Positions 1 through 7,374 are shown, counted from the first letter of the stretch. The stretch is DNA of 10,081 nt from an uncultured Alistipes sp. (GCA_900770585.1 CAAGKW010000055.1:1-10081), one strand, 5' to 3'. Notes: a model not told the origin generated them from the sequence alone. Translations and numbers: made by a program.

Positions 1-847
1 CGGGGTCGAGGTGGGTCGTTTCTCGCCTATCACATTCCCCTATTTCACTCATTATCTAAACTATCGCAACCACCGCAAGATTGTGGTCGTGGACGGTCGA
101 GTGGCATTTACGGGCGGTATCAACATCGCCGAACGCTACCTCAAAGGCGACACAATGGGACTCTGGTACGACGTTCATCTGCGTGTCGAGGGCGACGCCG
201 TGGCCGACTTCCAGCGTATGTTCCTCTCGGACTGGACGCTGGTCAGCGGGCAGACATTGAGCGATCCGCGCTACTTCCCGCCCTCGGAGGTGACCACCCA
301 CGCCCCGATGCAGGTGGTGGGTTCGAGCGTCAGTTCGCGCTGGTCGGCAATCTCGCAAGCGTTCTTTGCGGCAATCACGGGCGCAACACGAACTATCACG
401 ATCTCAACACCTTACTTCATCCCTTCGACCTCGTTGCTCGAAGCCTTGAAGGTGGCAGCATTGAAGGGTGTCGATGTGCGGATCATCATTCCCGCGCGCT
501 CGGATAGTCTGCTGGTGCATTGGGCAACCTGCTCGTTTGTCGACGGACTGCTCAGCGCAGGTGTGAAGGTCTACCTCTATACCGCCGGTTTTCTCCACTC
601 GAAGTTGATCGCCGTCGATGGGCGTATGGCCTCGGTCGGCACCGCAAATATGGACATTCGTTCGCTCGAAGACAACTCGGAGGTTTCGACCTTCATCTAC
701 GACCGTGCAACGGTGAACAAGCTGACCGTTACGCTCGAAGACTACATCGCCCACTCGCGCCGCGTAATGCCCCAAGAGTGGTACTCGCGCCCGCACGGAC
801 AACGTTTCATCGAGGCTATCGCCCGATTGGTCAGTCCGTTGTTCTAA
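1..847 (+). CDS. cls: Cardiolipin synthase, C-terminal part (phospholipase D superfamily)
   Basis: This is the 3' end of a gene that begins upstream of the window; about 281 residues are visible, read from base 2 to the TAA at 845-847. Cardiolipin synthases join two phosphatidylglycerol molecules (or phosphatidylglycerol and another phospholipid) into cardiolipin at the inner membrane. Both HKD catalytic motifs (HxKxxxxD) are present: HRKIVVVDG from base 71, followed by FTGGINIAERY, and HSKLIAVDG from base 596, followed by a GTANMDIRS segment. The second half also has the TPYFIPS block typical of bacterial Cls. The N-terminal membrane segments of Cls lie outside the window. The internal ATG-like start at base 11 (GTG) is not the real start, because the motif-bearing domain extends further upstream. 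The gene converges on the phosphodiester glycosidase gene and ends in a shared terminator. Another PLD-type phosphatidyltransferase is the only realistic alternative. Confidence 0.9.
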   Translation, partial: GVEVGRFSPITFPYFTHYLNYRNHRKIVVVDGRVAFTGGINIAERYLKGDTMGLWYDVHLRVEGDAVADFQRMFLSDWTLVSGQTLSDPRYFPPSEVTTHAPMQVVGSSVSSRWSAISQAFFAAITGATRTITISTPYFIPSTSLLEALKVAALKGVDVRIIIPARSDSLLVHWATCSFVDGLLSAGVKVYLYTAGFLHSKLIAVDGRMASVGTANMDIRSLEDNSEVSTFIYDRATVNKLTVTLEDYIAHSRRVMPQEWYSRPHGQRFIEAIARLVSPLF

Positions 848-864
848 GCGACCGAGGCGATCGG

Positions 865-901
865 CAGACCGCGCGACAAAGCCCCAGACCACGCGACAAA
901 G
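865..901. repeat. Tandem imperfect 17-bp direct repeat after cls
   Basis: Two copies of CAGACCRCGCGACAAAG lie at 865-881 and 885-901, with one mismatch (G871 against A891) and a 20-base period. They sit between the cls stop codon and the terminator hairpin. The function is unknown; the repeat may simply be a local duplication in the 3' untranslated region. Confidence 0.6.
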
Positions 902-904
902 AAA

Positions 905-940
905 AAGCCACGCCCCAACCTCGGAGCGTGGCTTAATTTT
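905..940. terminator. Bidirectional intrinsic terminator between convergent genes
   Basis: A perfect 9-bp stem, AAGCCACGC (905-913) with GCGTGGCTT (926-934), encloses a 12-base loop. On the + strand it is followed by TAATTTT, and on the - strand by the complement of GAAAAA (901-906), giving a U-run in both directions. It lies between cls (+) and the phosphodiester glycosidase gene (-), so it probably ends both transcripts. Confidence 0.8.
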
Positions 941-953
941 GAATATCGAATGA

Positions 954-1919
954 CTATTTCTCCTCCGAAATCACAACGAACGTAGGCACAACGCGCTCGA
1001 TACGTTCGGGTCGCTTGCCACCATCGCTGGGATGATTGACCAGCTCGCCGTCCCAATTAACGATTGCCGACGAGCCTCCGCCATCGAGATTAACGCCCTC
1101 AACCACACCAAGTTCCATCAAGAACTCAGCCAACTCCGACAGTGTGCAACCGACGCTGCCATTCATACCGCGACCGTCGACAACCATAATCACCAGCTTA
1201 CCGTCGTCGGTCAGGCCGATTGCCGTACGGTTGTGGCGAGCCTTACCGCCAATGGTGCGATAGTACGACTCGCCGAGTGAGCTTTCGAGCGACACATCGC
1301 GACCATTCTTGACCAGCATCGGACCTGCGGCAACAGCATCAACCACCTGCCACGGATACGAGCCGAGCTGCCCCACTGCGGGAGGTGCGGGCGAATAGAT
1401 ACGCAACGAGTCGTCGTTGCCCACGGCAAAGGGATAGACGTAGGGGTGATTCTCCTTGTCGGGCTGGCAGTAGATCCACTGAGCCTCATACGAGCCGTCG
1501 GGCATCTGACCAAATGCGGCGTGGATCGGAAAAACCTCAACACGCTCGCCATTGGCCGCAGTGCGATTCACCGAGCGAACATCGGCCGCGTCGACCTTAC
1601 CCTCATTCACCAGCAGGCTGACCGATTCGAGGGTGCGCATATTGAAGAATCCGGCATTGGCAACCACCACGGGCTTACCCTCACCATACTCCGACCAAGC
1701 GGCATAGAGTTTCGACGGAGTGGTGCCGCCCTCAACCTCTACTGCATTGAATTTAAGATGTTTATTAGCGTCTTGATCGATTACGAACGCAAACCACACG
1801 TAGGGTTTACCATCGGCGTGGTTGGCGCGTCGTTCGATAAATTTCACACCTCGTGGCGCGCGTGCCGCAGCGGGCAACAACATCACAACGAGAAACAAGG
1901 TCATTAGCAGTCGTTTCAT
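954..1919 (-). CDS. Secreted phosphodiester glycosidase family protein (NAGPA / DUF2233 fold)
   Basis: The predicted protein has 321 residues. Members of this family (PF09992) are related to the catalytic domain of the mammalian enzyme that removes N-acetylglucosamine from GlcNAc-phospho-mannose; bacterial members are thought to cleave sugar phosphodiesters, but the substrate here is unknown. Visible family features are NAGFF (residues 88-92), RHNRTAIG (228-235), a VDGR turn (247-250) and the hallmark NLDGGGSS (277-284). The start at 1917-1919 was chosen because it opens a typical signal peptide: MKRLL, a hydrophobic run to about residue 16, then AAARA near residues 17-21. The open frame extends upstream to 2132, but that part would run through the oxyR promoter and into oxyR. 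There is no lipoprotein cysteine, so the product is probably periplasmic or secreted. It is transcribed divergently from oxyR across 126 bases. Confidence 0.85.
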   Translation of the reverse strand: MKRLLMTLFLVVMLLPAAARAPRGVKFIERRANHADGKPYVWFAFVIDQDANKHLKFNAVEVEGGTTPSKLYAAWSEYGEGKPVVVANAGFFNMRTLESVSLLVNEGKVDAADVRSVNRTAANGERVEVFPIHAAFGQMPDGSYEAQWIYCQPDKENHPYVYPFAVGNDDSLRIYSPAPPAVGQLGSYPWQVVDAVAAGPMLVKNGRDVSLESSLGESYYRTIGGKARHNRTAIGLTDDGKLVIMVVDGRGMNGSVGCTLSELAEFLMELGVVEGVNLDGGGSSAIVNWDGELVNHPSDGGKRPERIERVVPTFVVISEEK

Positions 1920-1954
1920 AGCTACAAAAAAGTTAATGTTCGAAAATTTTAATT

Positions 1955-1962
1955 TAAAGATA
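1955..1962 (-). promoter_or_regulatory. Possible -7 box for the phosphodiester glycosidase gene
   Basis: Read on the - strand this is TATCTTTA, one base from the Bacteroidota -7 consensus TAnnTTTG, and it lies 35 bases before the start codon. No convincing TTTG -33 element is found at the expected distance, so the call is weak. Confidence 0.35.
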
Positions 1963-1981
1963 GCGAAAAAGCGCGAAATTA

Positions 1982-2012
1982 TTTGCGAGCATAAATAAAA
2001 TTTATAACTTTG
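1982..2012 (+). promoter_or_regulatory. oxyR promoter, Bacteroidota type (TTTG-N19-TAACTTTG)
   Basis: The -33 element TTTG is at 1982-1985 and the -7 element TAACTTTG at 2005-2012, an exact TAnnTTTG match with a 19-base spacer. This is the arrangement recognised by the primary sigma factor of Bacteroides and relatives. Transcription would begin near 2019, leaving a short leader of roughly 27 bases before the oxyR ATG. Confidence 0.75.
1991..2005. promoter_or_regulatory. T-N11-A dyad in the oxyR promoter spacer, candidate LysR-type operator
   Basis: ATAAAT-AAA-ATTTAT is a perfect 6-bp inverted repeat and contains the LysR-family signature T-N11-A (T1992, A2004). It lies between the -33 and -7 boxes, where a bound regulator would block transcription. 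Autorepression by OxyR is an inference. A short AT-rich dyad can occur by chance, and the long E. coli-type four-part OxyR site is not evident. Confidence 0.35.
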
Positions 2013-2045
2013 CCTACGGAAATAAGCTAAACCCAACTCACAAAT

Positions 2046-2936
2046 ATGACAATCATTCAGCTCGAATACCTTTTGGCCGTTGCAAATTGCGGCAGTTTTT
2101 CGCTGGCGTCGGAGCACTGCTTCGTCACCCAACCCTCACTCAGTATGCAGATCAAAGCTCTCGAAGAGGAGTTGGGCGTAGTGCTACTCGACCGCTCGAA
2201 GAAGCCCGTTATTCCGACCGAGGCGGGTGAGGTCGTTTTGGAGCAGGCTCGCCAGACGCTGGCAGCCTATAACTATATCCGCGAGGCAGTTAGCGAACTG
2301 AAAGGCGAGACTTCGGGTAAGCTCCGTCTGGGTGTGATTCCGACCATTGCGCCCTATCTGCTGCACAAGTTCATTCCCGAATTTGCACAACGCTATCCGC
2401 GTGTCGAGTTGGAAGTTCGCGAAATGGTTACGCGCGACATCATCGACGCACTCAAACGCGACGCTATCGACGCGGCACTCGTGGCAAGCGGCACCTGCGG
2501 CGAGGGTATCAACGAGCAGGAGCTGTTCGACGACCGTTTCTATGCATACGTTTCGACCTCGAACCCGCTCTACGAGCGTAGCAATATCCGTATCGAGGAT
2601 ATCAACCTCAAACAGTTGCTGTTGCTGAGCGACGGTCACTGTATGCGCGACCAGATTATCGAGCTGTGTCAGGCGCGCCACAATATGCCCTCGCACTACT
2701 ACTTCGAGAGTGGTTCGATCGACACCCTGATGCGCATTGTCGATTCGACCTCGCTGATGACCATTATCCCCGAAATGGCGGTTGAGTTTGTGCCGACTCA
2801 CCACCGCGACCAAGTCAAGCAGCTGGCCAAGGGCGCAACCTCGCGCAAGATCGCCATTGCCGTTCGTCGCACTTACGTTAAGAACTCGATTATCAAGGCT
2901 TTGAAGGAGGTCATCCTCGACCGCGTGCAGAAGTAG
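2046..2936 (+). CDS. oxyR: Peroxide-sensing LysR-type regulator OxyR
   Basis: The 296-residue protein has the LysR layout: a winged helix-turn-helix over residues 1-60 (FSLASEHCFVTQPSLSMQI and the following segment), a linker helix to about 90, and a periplasmic-binding-like sensor domain from about 92 to 290. It is called OxyR rather than a generic LysR protein because GHCMRDQIIELC places cysteines at 199 and 208. These match the E. coli residues that form the disulfide switch on exposure to hydrogen peroxide. Family knowledge: the oxidised form activates catalase, alkyl hydroperoxide reductase and Dps genes. None of those targets lies in this window. The start is fixed by the N-terminal MTIIQLEYLLAV, usual for LysR proteins, and by the promoter just upstream. 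A strong terminator follows. Confidence 0.95.
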   Translation: MTIIQLEYLLAVANCGSFSLASEHCFVTQPSLSMQIKALEEELGVVLLDRSKKPVIPTEAGEVVLEQARQTLAAYNYIREAVSELKGETSGKLRLGVIPTIAPYLLHKFIPEFAQRYPRVELEVREMVTRDIIDALKRDAIDAALVASGTCGEGINEQELFDDRFYAYVSTSNPLYERSNIRIEDINLKQLLLLSDGHCMRDQIIELCQARHNMPSHYYFESGSIDTLMRIVDSTSLMTIIPEMAVEFVPTHHRDQVKQLAKGATSRKIAIAVRRTYVKNSIIKALKEVILDRVQK

Positions 2937-2965
2937 ACGGAGGGCTTCCAATAACGCAAAATTAT

Positions 2966-2998
2966 AGCCGCGCTCGGTTTGGGCGCGGCTTTTGTTTT
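2966..2998 (+). terminator. Intrinsic terminator of oxyR
   Basis: The 8-bp stem AGCCGCGC (2966-2973) with GCGCGGCT (2983-2990) has a 9-base loop and is followed by TTTGTTTT. It lies 29 bases after the oxyR stop codon. Confidence 0.85.
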
Positions 2999-3009
2999 GG
3001 GGATCTATC

Positions 3010-3058
3010 CAAGTTCTGTGGCTGGGGCGGTCGCCCGAAGGGCGAGCCACAGAACTTG
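3010..3058. repeat. Large compound inverted repeat between oxyR and rsfS
   Basis: The outer arms CAAGTTCTGTGGC (3010-3022) and GCCACAGAACTTG (3046-3058) pair perfectly over 13 bp. Inside, TCGCCC (3031-3036) and GGGCGA (3040-3045) form a 6-bp stem with a GAA loop, leaving an unpaired G-rich bulge of about 8 bases on the left side (3023-3030). The element follows the oxyR terminator and has no U-run of its own. It resembles REP-like palindromic units of bacterial intergenic regions; whether it is repeated elsewhere in this genome cannot be seen here. Confidence 0.65.
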
Positions 3059-3060
3059 AC

Positions 3061-3207
3061 ACGTTTCGAAAACGTGAGATTCACTTCGCTTTTGGCAAAG
3101 AATATAATTTTGAATCTATCATAATCTCAACGAAAACTCACCCATTCGTCCCTTTCGCTACTCGAAAAGTGGAAAAATTCCGCAAAAAGGGAGAATCGCC
3201 GTCACAG
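3061..3207. other. Intergenic stretch without a recognisable gene
   Basis: Together with the flanking elements this forms a 427-base gap (2937-3363) between oxyR and rsfS. It contains a small hairpin, ACGTTT-CGA-AAACGT (3061-3075), and a looser pair, TGAGATT (3075-3081) with AATCTCA (3123-3129). An open frame crosses it (2992-3249), but it includes the palindrome and resembles no family I know. I see no RNA gene. Confidence 0.5.
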
Positions 3208-3241
3208 TTTGCAAAATATTTGATAGAAATGGTTATCTTTG
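3208..3241 (+). promoter_or_regulatory. Promoter for the rsfS-ftsH-cdsA-psd gene cluster
   Basis: TATCTTTG (3234-3241) matches the Bacteroidota -7 consensus TAnnTTTG exactly. A TTTG at 3208-3211 can serve as the -33 element with a 22-base spacer, slightly longer than usual. Transcription would begin near 3248, giving rsfS a leader of about 115 bases that becomes strongly A-rich from about 3300 and has no Shine-Dalgarno sequence. Confidence 0.65.
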
Positions 3242-3363
3242 CAGTTTGAATAATATTGGAATTCGCGCGCTCGCGTGTAGAGTGGCGAACGACAATGGTT
3301 CAAAAAAAAACAACAAACAAAGTAACAAAAACATTTAACAGAAAATACCAACAAACGAAATTT

Positions 3364-3714
3364 ATGGAAAAACTGATAAACACAATCGTAGGAGCTATTC
3401 AGGACAAGAAGGGTAAGAACATCGTATCGCTCGATTTGACCGGTTTCGATGGTGCGATCTGCTCGCACTTCGTTATCTGCAACGCCGACTCGACCACACA
3501 GGTGGCAGCTATTGCCGACGGTATCGAGGAGAAGGTTTTCGAGCAGTTGCGCGAGAAGGTACACCGCATCGAGGGTATGAACAATGCCGTGTGGGTGGCG
3601 GTCGATTACATCGATGTTGTGGTACACATCTTCCAGTCGGAGTTGCGCGATTTCTACCGCTTGGAGCAGTTGTGGGCCGACGCTCCCCGCACCGAGTATC
3701 CTTACGAGGAGTAA
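3364..3714 (+). CDS. rsfS: Ribosome silencing factor RsfS (Iojap / DUF143 family)
   Basis: The 116-residue protein has the usual length for the family. RsfS binds ribosomal protein uL14 on the large subunit and blocks joining with the small subunit, damping translation when nutrients are short. Hallmarks are the N-terminal MEKLINTIVGAIQDKKG helix, the LDLTGFDGAICSHFVICNA core, and the C-terminal YIDVVVHIF followed by FYRLEQLW. The start at 3364 fits homologue length. An in-frame ATG at 3295, also downstream of the predicted promoter, would add 23 mostly Lys/Thr/Gln/Asn residues encoded by the A-rich leader and is less likely. ftsH follows after 24 bases, an arrangement I recall as common in Bacteroidota, so the two are probably cotranscribed. 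Confidence 0.93.
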   Translation: MEKLINTIVGAIQDKKGKNIVSLDLTGFDGAICSHFVICNADSTTQVAAIADGIEEKVFEQLREKVHRIEGMNNAVWVAVDYIDVVVHIFQSELRDFYRLEQLWADAPRTEYPYEE

Positions 3715-3738
3715 TCAGACGTGAATTAACACTGAATT

Positions 3739-5763
3739 ATGGCAAAACAGAATAGAAAAAACAACCGCCAATTCTACCAGCGTACCGCATCGATGATGGG
3801 TATGTTCTGGGGTGGTCTGTTGATCTTCATCATTGGCTGGGGAATGCTCTCGGGCAACAGCGGCGAGCCCGTCGAAACCGATTGGAGCGTTGTCGAGCAG
3901 ATGGTAGCCAATGGCGAGGTCGCGCAGATCAACATCGTGAACAAAGAGAAGGCTGAGGTCGAACTGACCGAGGAGGCGATCAAGAAGTATCGCGAGCAGC
4001 CCGAATATAAGGATATCCCCGAGAGTGGGCAGATGCAGCTCTACTTTACGATCGGCTCGGTCGACGCCTTCCGCGAGGATTTGGCCGTAGCCGAGCAGGG
4101 CACGGAGCAGAAGACCATCGTCAAATACGAGAAGCGCGAGGATCGCTGGTTGAACATCGTGGGCAACTTGTTGCCGTGGATTCTGATCATCGGTTTCTGG
4201 GTCTTTATGATGCGTTCGGCACGTGGCGGCGGTGGCGGCAACGTGATGAACGTGGGCAAGGCTCGCGCTCAGGTCTACGACAAGGAGAACAACGAAAACC
4301 GCGTGACGTTCAAGGACGTGGCGGGTATGGAGGAGGCCAAGCAGGAGATTATGGAGATTGTCGATTTTCTGCGCAACCCGCAGAAATACCGCGAGTTGGG
4401 CGGTAAGATTCCCAAGGGCGCACTGTTGGTTGGCCCTCCGGGAACGGGTAAGACGATGTTGGCTAAGGCCGTTGCCGGCGAGGCTAATGTTCCGTTCCTG
4501 TCGATCAGCGGCTCGGACTTCGTCGAGATGTTTGTGGGTGTGGGTGCGTCGCGTGTGCGCGACCTGTTCCAGCAGGCCAAGGAGAAGGCTCCCTGCATCG
4601 TCTTCATCGACGAGATCGACGCTATCGGTCGTGCTCGTGGCAAGAATGCAGGTTTCTCGGGCAATGACGAGCGCGAAAATACACTGAACCAGATGTTGAC
4701 CGAGATGGACGGCTTTGCGACCAACTCGGGTGTGATCGTGTTGGCAGCAACCAACCGCGCAGATATTCTGGATAAGGCATTGATGCGTGCGGGTCGTTTC
4801 GACCGTCAGATTGACGTGGGTCTGCCCGACGTGAAGGAGCGCGAGGCGATCTTCGGCGTTCATACGCGCAAGTTGCGTTGTGAGGAGGGTATCAGCCACG
4901 AGTTTTTGGCTAAGCAGACGGCAGGATTCTCGGGTGCCGACATCGCCAATGTCTGCAACGAGGCCGCTCTGATCGCTGCACGACACAACAAGAAGAAGAT
5001 CACAAAGGAGGACTTCCTGGCCGCTATCGACCGTATCGTGGGTGGTTTGGAGAAGAAAAATACCGTGATGACCGCTAAGGAGCGCTACGCTACAGCGGTT
5101 CACGAGGCGGGACACGCTGCCGTGATGTGGCTGCTGCCCGAGTGCGATCCCGTGGTGAAGGTTACGATCATTCCGCGCGGTAAGAGCCTCGGTGCGACGT
5201 GGTATCTGCCCGAGGAGCGCACCCACATCACAAGTGGCAACCTGCGTCAGCGTATGAGCGGTATGGTTGCAGGTCGTGTGGCAGAGCAGACATTCCTCGG
5301 CACAATCGGCACGGGCGCACTGAACGATTTGGAGCGCACGAGCAATATGGCATACGCAATGGTGGCCTACTATGGTATGAGCGAAAAGATCGGCAACGTC
5401 AGCTACTACGACTCGACGGGTCAGCGCGACGCCTTCACCAAGCCGTTCAGCGAGCAGACCGCACGCGAGATCGACCAGGAGGTGCGCCGACTGATTGACG
5501 AGGCTACCGACGAGGCTCGCACGCTGATCTCGACAAACCGCGAGAAGGTCGAGCAGCTGGCTAAGTTGCTGGTTGAGCGCGAGACGGTCTTCGCCGAGGA
5601 TATCGAGAAGATCTTTGGTCGTTCGGCACACGACGAGCGCAAGGCAGCCGAGGCTACGGAGGCAACACCTGCGGTTGAGTCGGCTACCGAGGCTACCGAA
5701 ACTCCCGTAGCCACTGACCAGCCGCAAAGCGAAGGCGATTTGGTCGCAGCGTCAGCCGAGTAG
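3739..5763 (+). CDS. ftsH: ATP-dependent zinc metalloprotease FtsH
   Basis: The 674-residue protein is a hexameric, membrane-anchored AAA+ protease that extracts and degrades misfolded membrane proteins and selected soluble regulators. The domains in order are: first membrane segment (about 20-38), an extracytoplasmic domain to about 138, second membrane segment (about 140-158), and a Gly-rich linker. The AAA+ module has Walker A GPPGTGKT (232-239), pore loop FVGVG (265-269), Walker B VFIDEID (288-294) and a second region of homology with AGRFDR (351-356), giving arginine fingers R353 and R356. The M41 protease domain has HEAGH (455-459) and the third zinc ligand D530 in ALNDLE. The last 40 residues or so are an Ala/Glu/Thr-rich, probably disordered tail. 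All catalytic residues are present. It lies between rsfS and cdsA in a likely operon. Confidence 0.97.
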   Translation: MAKQNRKNNRQFYQRTASMMGMFWGGLLIFIIGWGMLSGNSGEPVETDWSVVEQMVANGEVAQINIVNKEKAEVELTEEAIKKYREQPEYKDIPESGQMQLYFTIGSVDAFREDLAVAEQGTEQKTIVKYEKREDRWLNIVGNLLPWILIIGFWVFMMRSARGGGGGNVMNVGKARAQVYDKENNENRVTFKDVAGMEEAKQEIMEIVDFLRNPQKYRELGGKIPKGALLVGPPGTGKTMLAKAVAGEANVPFLSISGSDFVEMFVGVGASRVRDLFQQAKEKAPCIVFIDEIDAIGRARGKNAGFSGNDERENTLNQMLTEMDGFATNSGVIVLAATNRADILDKALMRAGRFDRQIDVGLPDVKEREAIFGVHTRKLRCEEGISHEFLAKQTAGFSGADIANVCNEAALIAARHNKKKITKEDFLAAIDRIVGGLEKKNTVMTAKERYATAVHEAGHAAVMWLLPECDPVVKVTIIPRGKSLGATWYLPEERTHITSGNLRQRMSGMVAGRVAEQTFLGTIGTGALNDLERTSNMAYAMVAYYGMSEKIGNVSYYDSTGQRDAFTKPFSEQTAREIDQEVRRLIDEATDEARTLISTNREKVEQLAKLLVERETVFAEDIEKIFGRSAHDERKAAEATEATPAVESATEATETPVATDQPQSEGDLVAASAE

Positions 5764-5807
5764 ACGCCTCACAACAACCCAAACTTAAACCTATTGAATA
5801 GAGATTG

Positions 5808-6653
5808 ATGATGAATCCGAAGATTAAAGACATACTGATACGCACGGCATCGGGCGCGGTAATGCTGGCCGTAATGCTGACTGCGATTTTGTGGTCGCCG
5901 TGGAGCTTTGCAGCTCTGCTTGTGGCGATTACTGCGGGCGTGACGTGGGAGCACCTGCGTCTGTCGGAGCACTGCGGTGCACAACCCCAAAAGGTGATGG
6001 CTATGGTAATGGCCGTCTTGGTTGTCGTACCCTTTGCACTCGTGCATACCGTTGTTGGCGATGTGGAGTGGTGGATCCTGCTGATGACCTTCTTCATTAT
6101 GATCGCAACGCTCGCGGTGCTCTTCGTCGAGCTTTTTCGCCAACGCGAAACACCGATCCAAAATGTCGGTGCTACCCTGCTGCCGCTCTTTCAAGTGGCA
6201 CTGCCGATCGGAATGCTCGCCTTGTTGCCCGCCATTGGCGAGGGCTACAATGCGTGGCGTGTGGTGGCATTCTTCTCGATCATTTGGGCAAATGACGTTT
6301 TCGCCTTCTTGGTCGGGATCACTCTTGGTCGCCACCGTCTGTGCGAGCGTATCTCACCCAAAAAGTCGTGGGAGGGATTCTTCGGCGGTATCGTAGCGGC
6401 AATGGGTGTGGCTCTGTTGGCAGCTCACTTGCTTGGTGAGAATATGTACGTTTGGGCAGGCTTGGGACTCATTTCGGCGCTGGCAGCTGTGGCGGGCGAC
6501 CTGATCGAGTCGATGTTCAAACGTGCAGCGGGCGTCAAGGATAGTGGCGCGATTATGCCCGGTCACGGTGGTTGGTTCGACCGTTTCGATGCGGTACTGA
6601 CAGCAGCCCCCGTTGCGATAATCTATCTGATAATTTTTATGCATAATTTGTAA
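5808..6653 (+). CDS. cdsA: Phosphatidate cytidylyltransferase (CDP-diacylglycerol synthase)
   Basis: The integral membrane enzyme condenses phosphatidic acid with CTP to give CDP-diacylglycerol, the precursor of all bacterial phospholipids. The 281-residue protein consists of hydrophobic segments and ends with the complete CDP-diglyceride synthetase signature at about residues 235-261: SMFKR, then VKDSG, then PGHGGWFDRFD. A conserved SPKKSWEGFFGG block lies at 183-194. TTG (5805), ATG (5808) and ATG (5811) are consecutive in-frame starts; ATG 5808 was chosen, but 5811 is equally plausible and changes one residue. It begins 44 bases after ftsH and ends 20 bases before psd, so the two lipid genes are probably cotranscribed. 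Confidence 0.95.
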   Translation: MMNPKIKDILIRTASGAVMLAVMLTAILWSPWSFAALLVAITAGVTWEHLRLSEHCGAQPQKVMAMVMAVLVVVPFALVHTVVGDVEWWILLMTFFIMIATLAVLFVELFRQRETPIQNVGATLLPLFQVALPIGMLALLPAIGEGYNAWRVVAFFSIIWANDVFAFLVGITLGRHRLCERISPKKSWEGFFGGIVAAMGVALLAAHLLGENMYVWAGLGLISALAAVAGDLIESMFKRAAGVKDSGAIMPGHGGWFDRFDAVLTAAPVAIIYLIIFMHNL

Positions 6654-6673
6654 CCGAAAAATATACCTGAACT

Positions 6674-7339
6674 ATGAAGATAAACAAAGAGGGACTTAAA
6701 ATTATCGCAACATCGGGCTTGATCGTAGCAATCGTTTTGGCTGCCAACTGCCTGATGAGCATTTACGGCTGGTTACCGATGTGGGCCACCATCACGATTC
6801 TGGTCGTGGCGCTGGGACTGTGGGGCTTTATTATCAGATTTTTCCGCGAGCCCGCGCGTCCGCTGCTGAAAGATGACCAGATTGTCTTTTCGCCCTGCGA
6901 CGGCGAGGTGGTAGTGGTCGAACCGACCGATGAGAACGAATATATGGGTTGCAAGTGCCTGCAAATCTCGGTATTTATGTCGGTCCACAACGTGCACGTC
7001 AATTGGTTTCCCGTGTCGGGCGAGGTTGAGTACTTCAAGTACCACCCCGGCAAGTTCCTGGTGGCTTGGCACCCCAAGTCGTCGGAGGACAACGAGCGCA
7101 CAACAACCGTCGTAAATACGGGCAAACACAAGGTGCTGTTCCGCCAGATCGCAGGTTTCGTGGCACGCCGAATCGTTTCGTATGCCGAGGTAGGCAAGCG
7201 CGTTGAGCAGAACACGAAGTGTGGTTTCATCAAGTTCGGCTCGCGTGTGGATCTGCTGCTGCCGCTCGACTGCGAGCCGCTGGTCAAGATCGGCGACAAG
7301 GTGGTCGGCTCGCAGACTCCGCTGGTGCGACTGAAATAG
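6674..7339 (+). CDS. psd: Phosphatidylserine decarboxylase, short pyruvoyl type
   Basis: Psd converts phosphatidylserine to phosphatidylethanolamine at the inner membrane, using a pyruvoyl group made by self-cleavage. The 221-residue protein has two hydrophobic N-terminal segments (about 10-30 and 35-54), SPCDG (73-77), HNVHVNWFP (105-113) and the processing motif FGSR, where cleavage would fall between G189 and S190 and leave a short alpha chain. This is the compact Psd class, which uses a GS site instead of the LGST of the E. coli enzyme and includes archaetidylserine decarboxylase-like proteins. It lies 20 bases after cdsA. Phosphatidylserine synthase (pssA), needed between the two reactions, is not in the window. 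Confidence 0.94.
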   Translation: MKINKEGLKIIATSGLIVAIVLAANCLMSIYGWLPMWATITILVVALGLWGFIIRFFREPARPLLKDDQIVFSPCDGEVVVVEPTDENEYMGCKCLQISVFMSVHNVHVNWFPVSGEVEYFKYHPGKFLVAWHPKSSEDNERTTTVVNTGKHKVLFRQIAGFVARRIVSYAEVGKRVEQNTKCGFIKFGSRVDLLLPLDCEPLVKIGDKVVGSQTPLVRLK

Positions 7340-7374
7340 ACAACACCGAGATAAACAACTAAAAATCAACGACA

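Noticed and set aside
1920..2132. N-terminal extension of the phosphodiester glycosidase frame on the minus strand
   Set aside because: The extension would cover the oxyR promoter and the first codons of oxyR and would bury the clear signal peptide that starts at 1919.
2184..3062. 292-residue minus-strand frame opposite oxyR
   Set aside because: It overlaps oxyR and its terminator and contains no known motif, so it is a compositional artefact.
2992..3249. 85-residue + strand frame in the oxyR-rsfS gap
   Set aside because: It begins inside the U-run of the oxyR terminator, passes through the 3010-3058 palindrome and ends over the rsfS promoter. No family resemblance is visible.
3715..5727. 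670-residue open frame on the minus strand opposite ftsH
   Set aside because: It is the antisense shadow of ftsH, produced by the strong codon bias of the region. The translation is rich in His, Leu, Arg and Cys and has no recognisable domain, while the + strand encodes every FtsH motif.
6674..7339. Loss of the LGST processing motif in Psd as a sign of inactivity
   Set aside because: The short Psd class uses a GS site in an FGSR context, which is present with the rest of the active-site blocks, so the enzyme is expected to be active.
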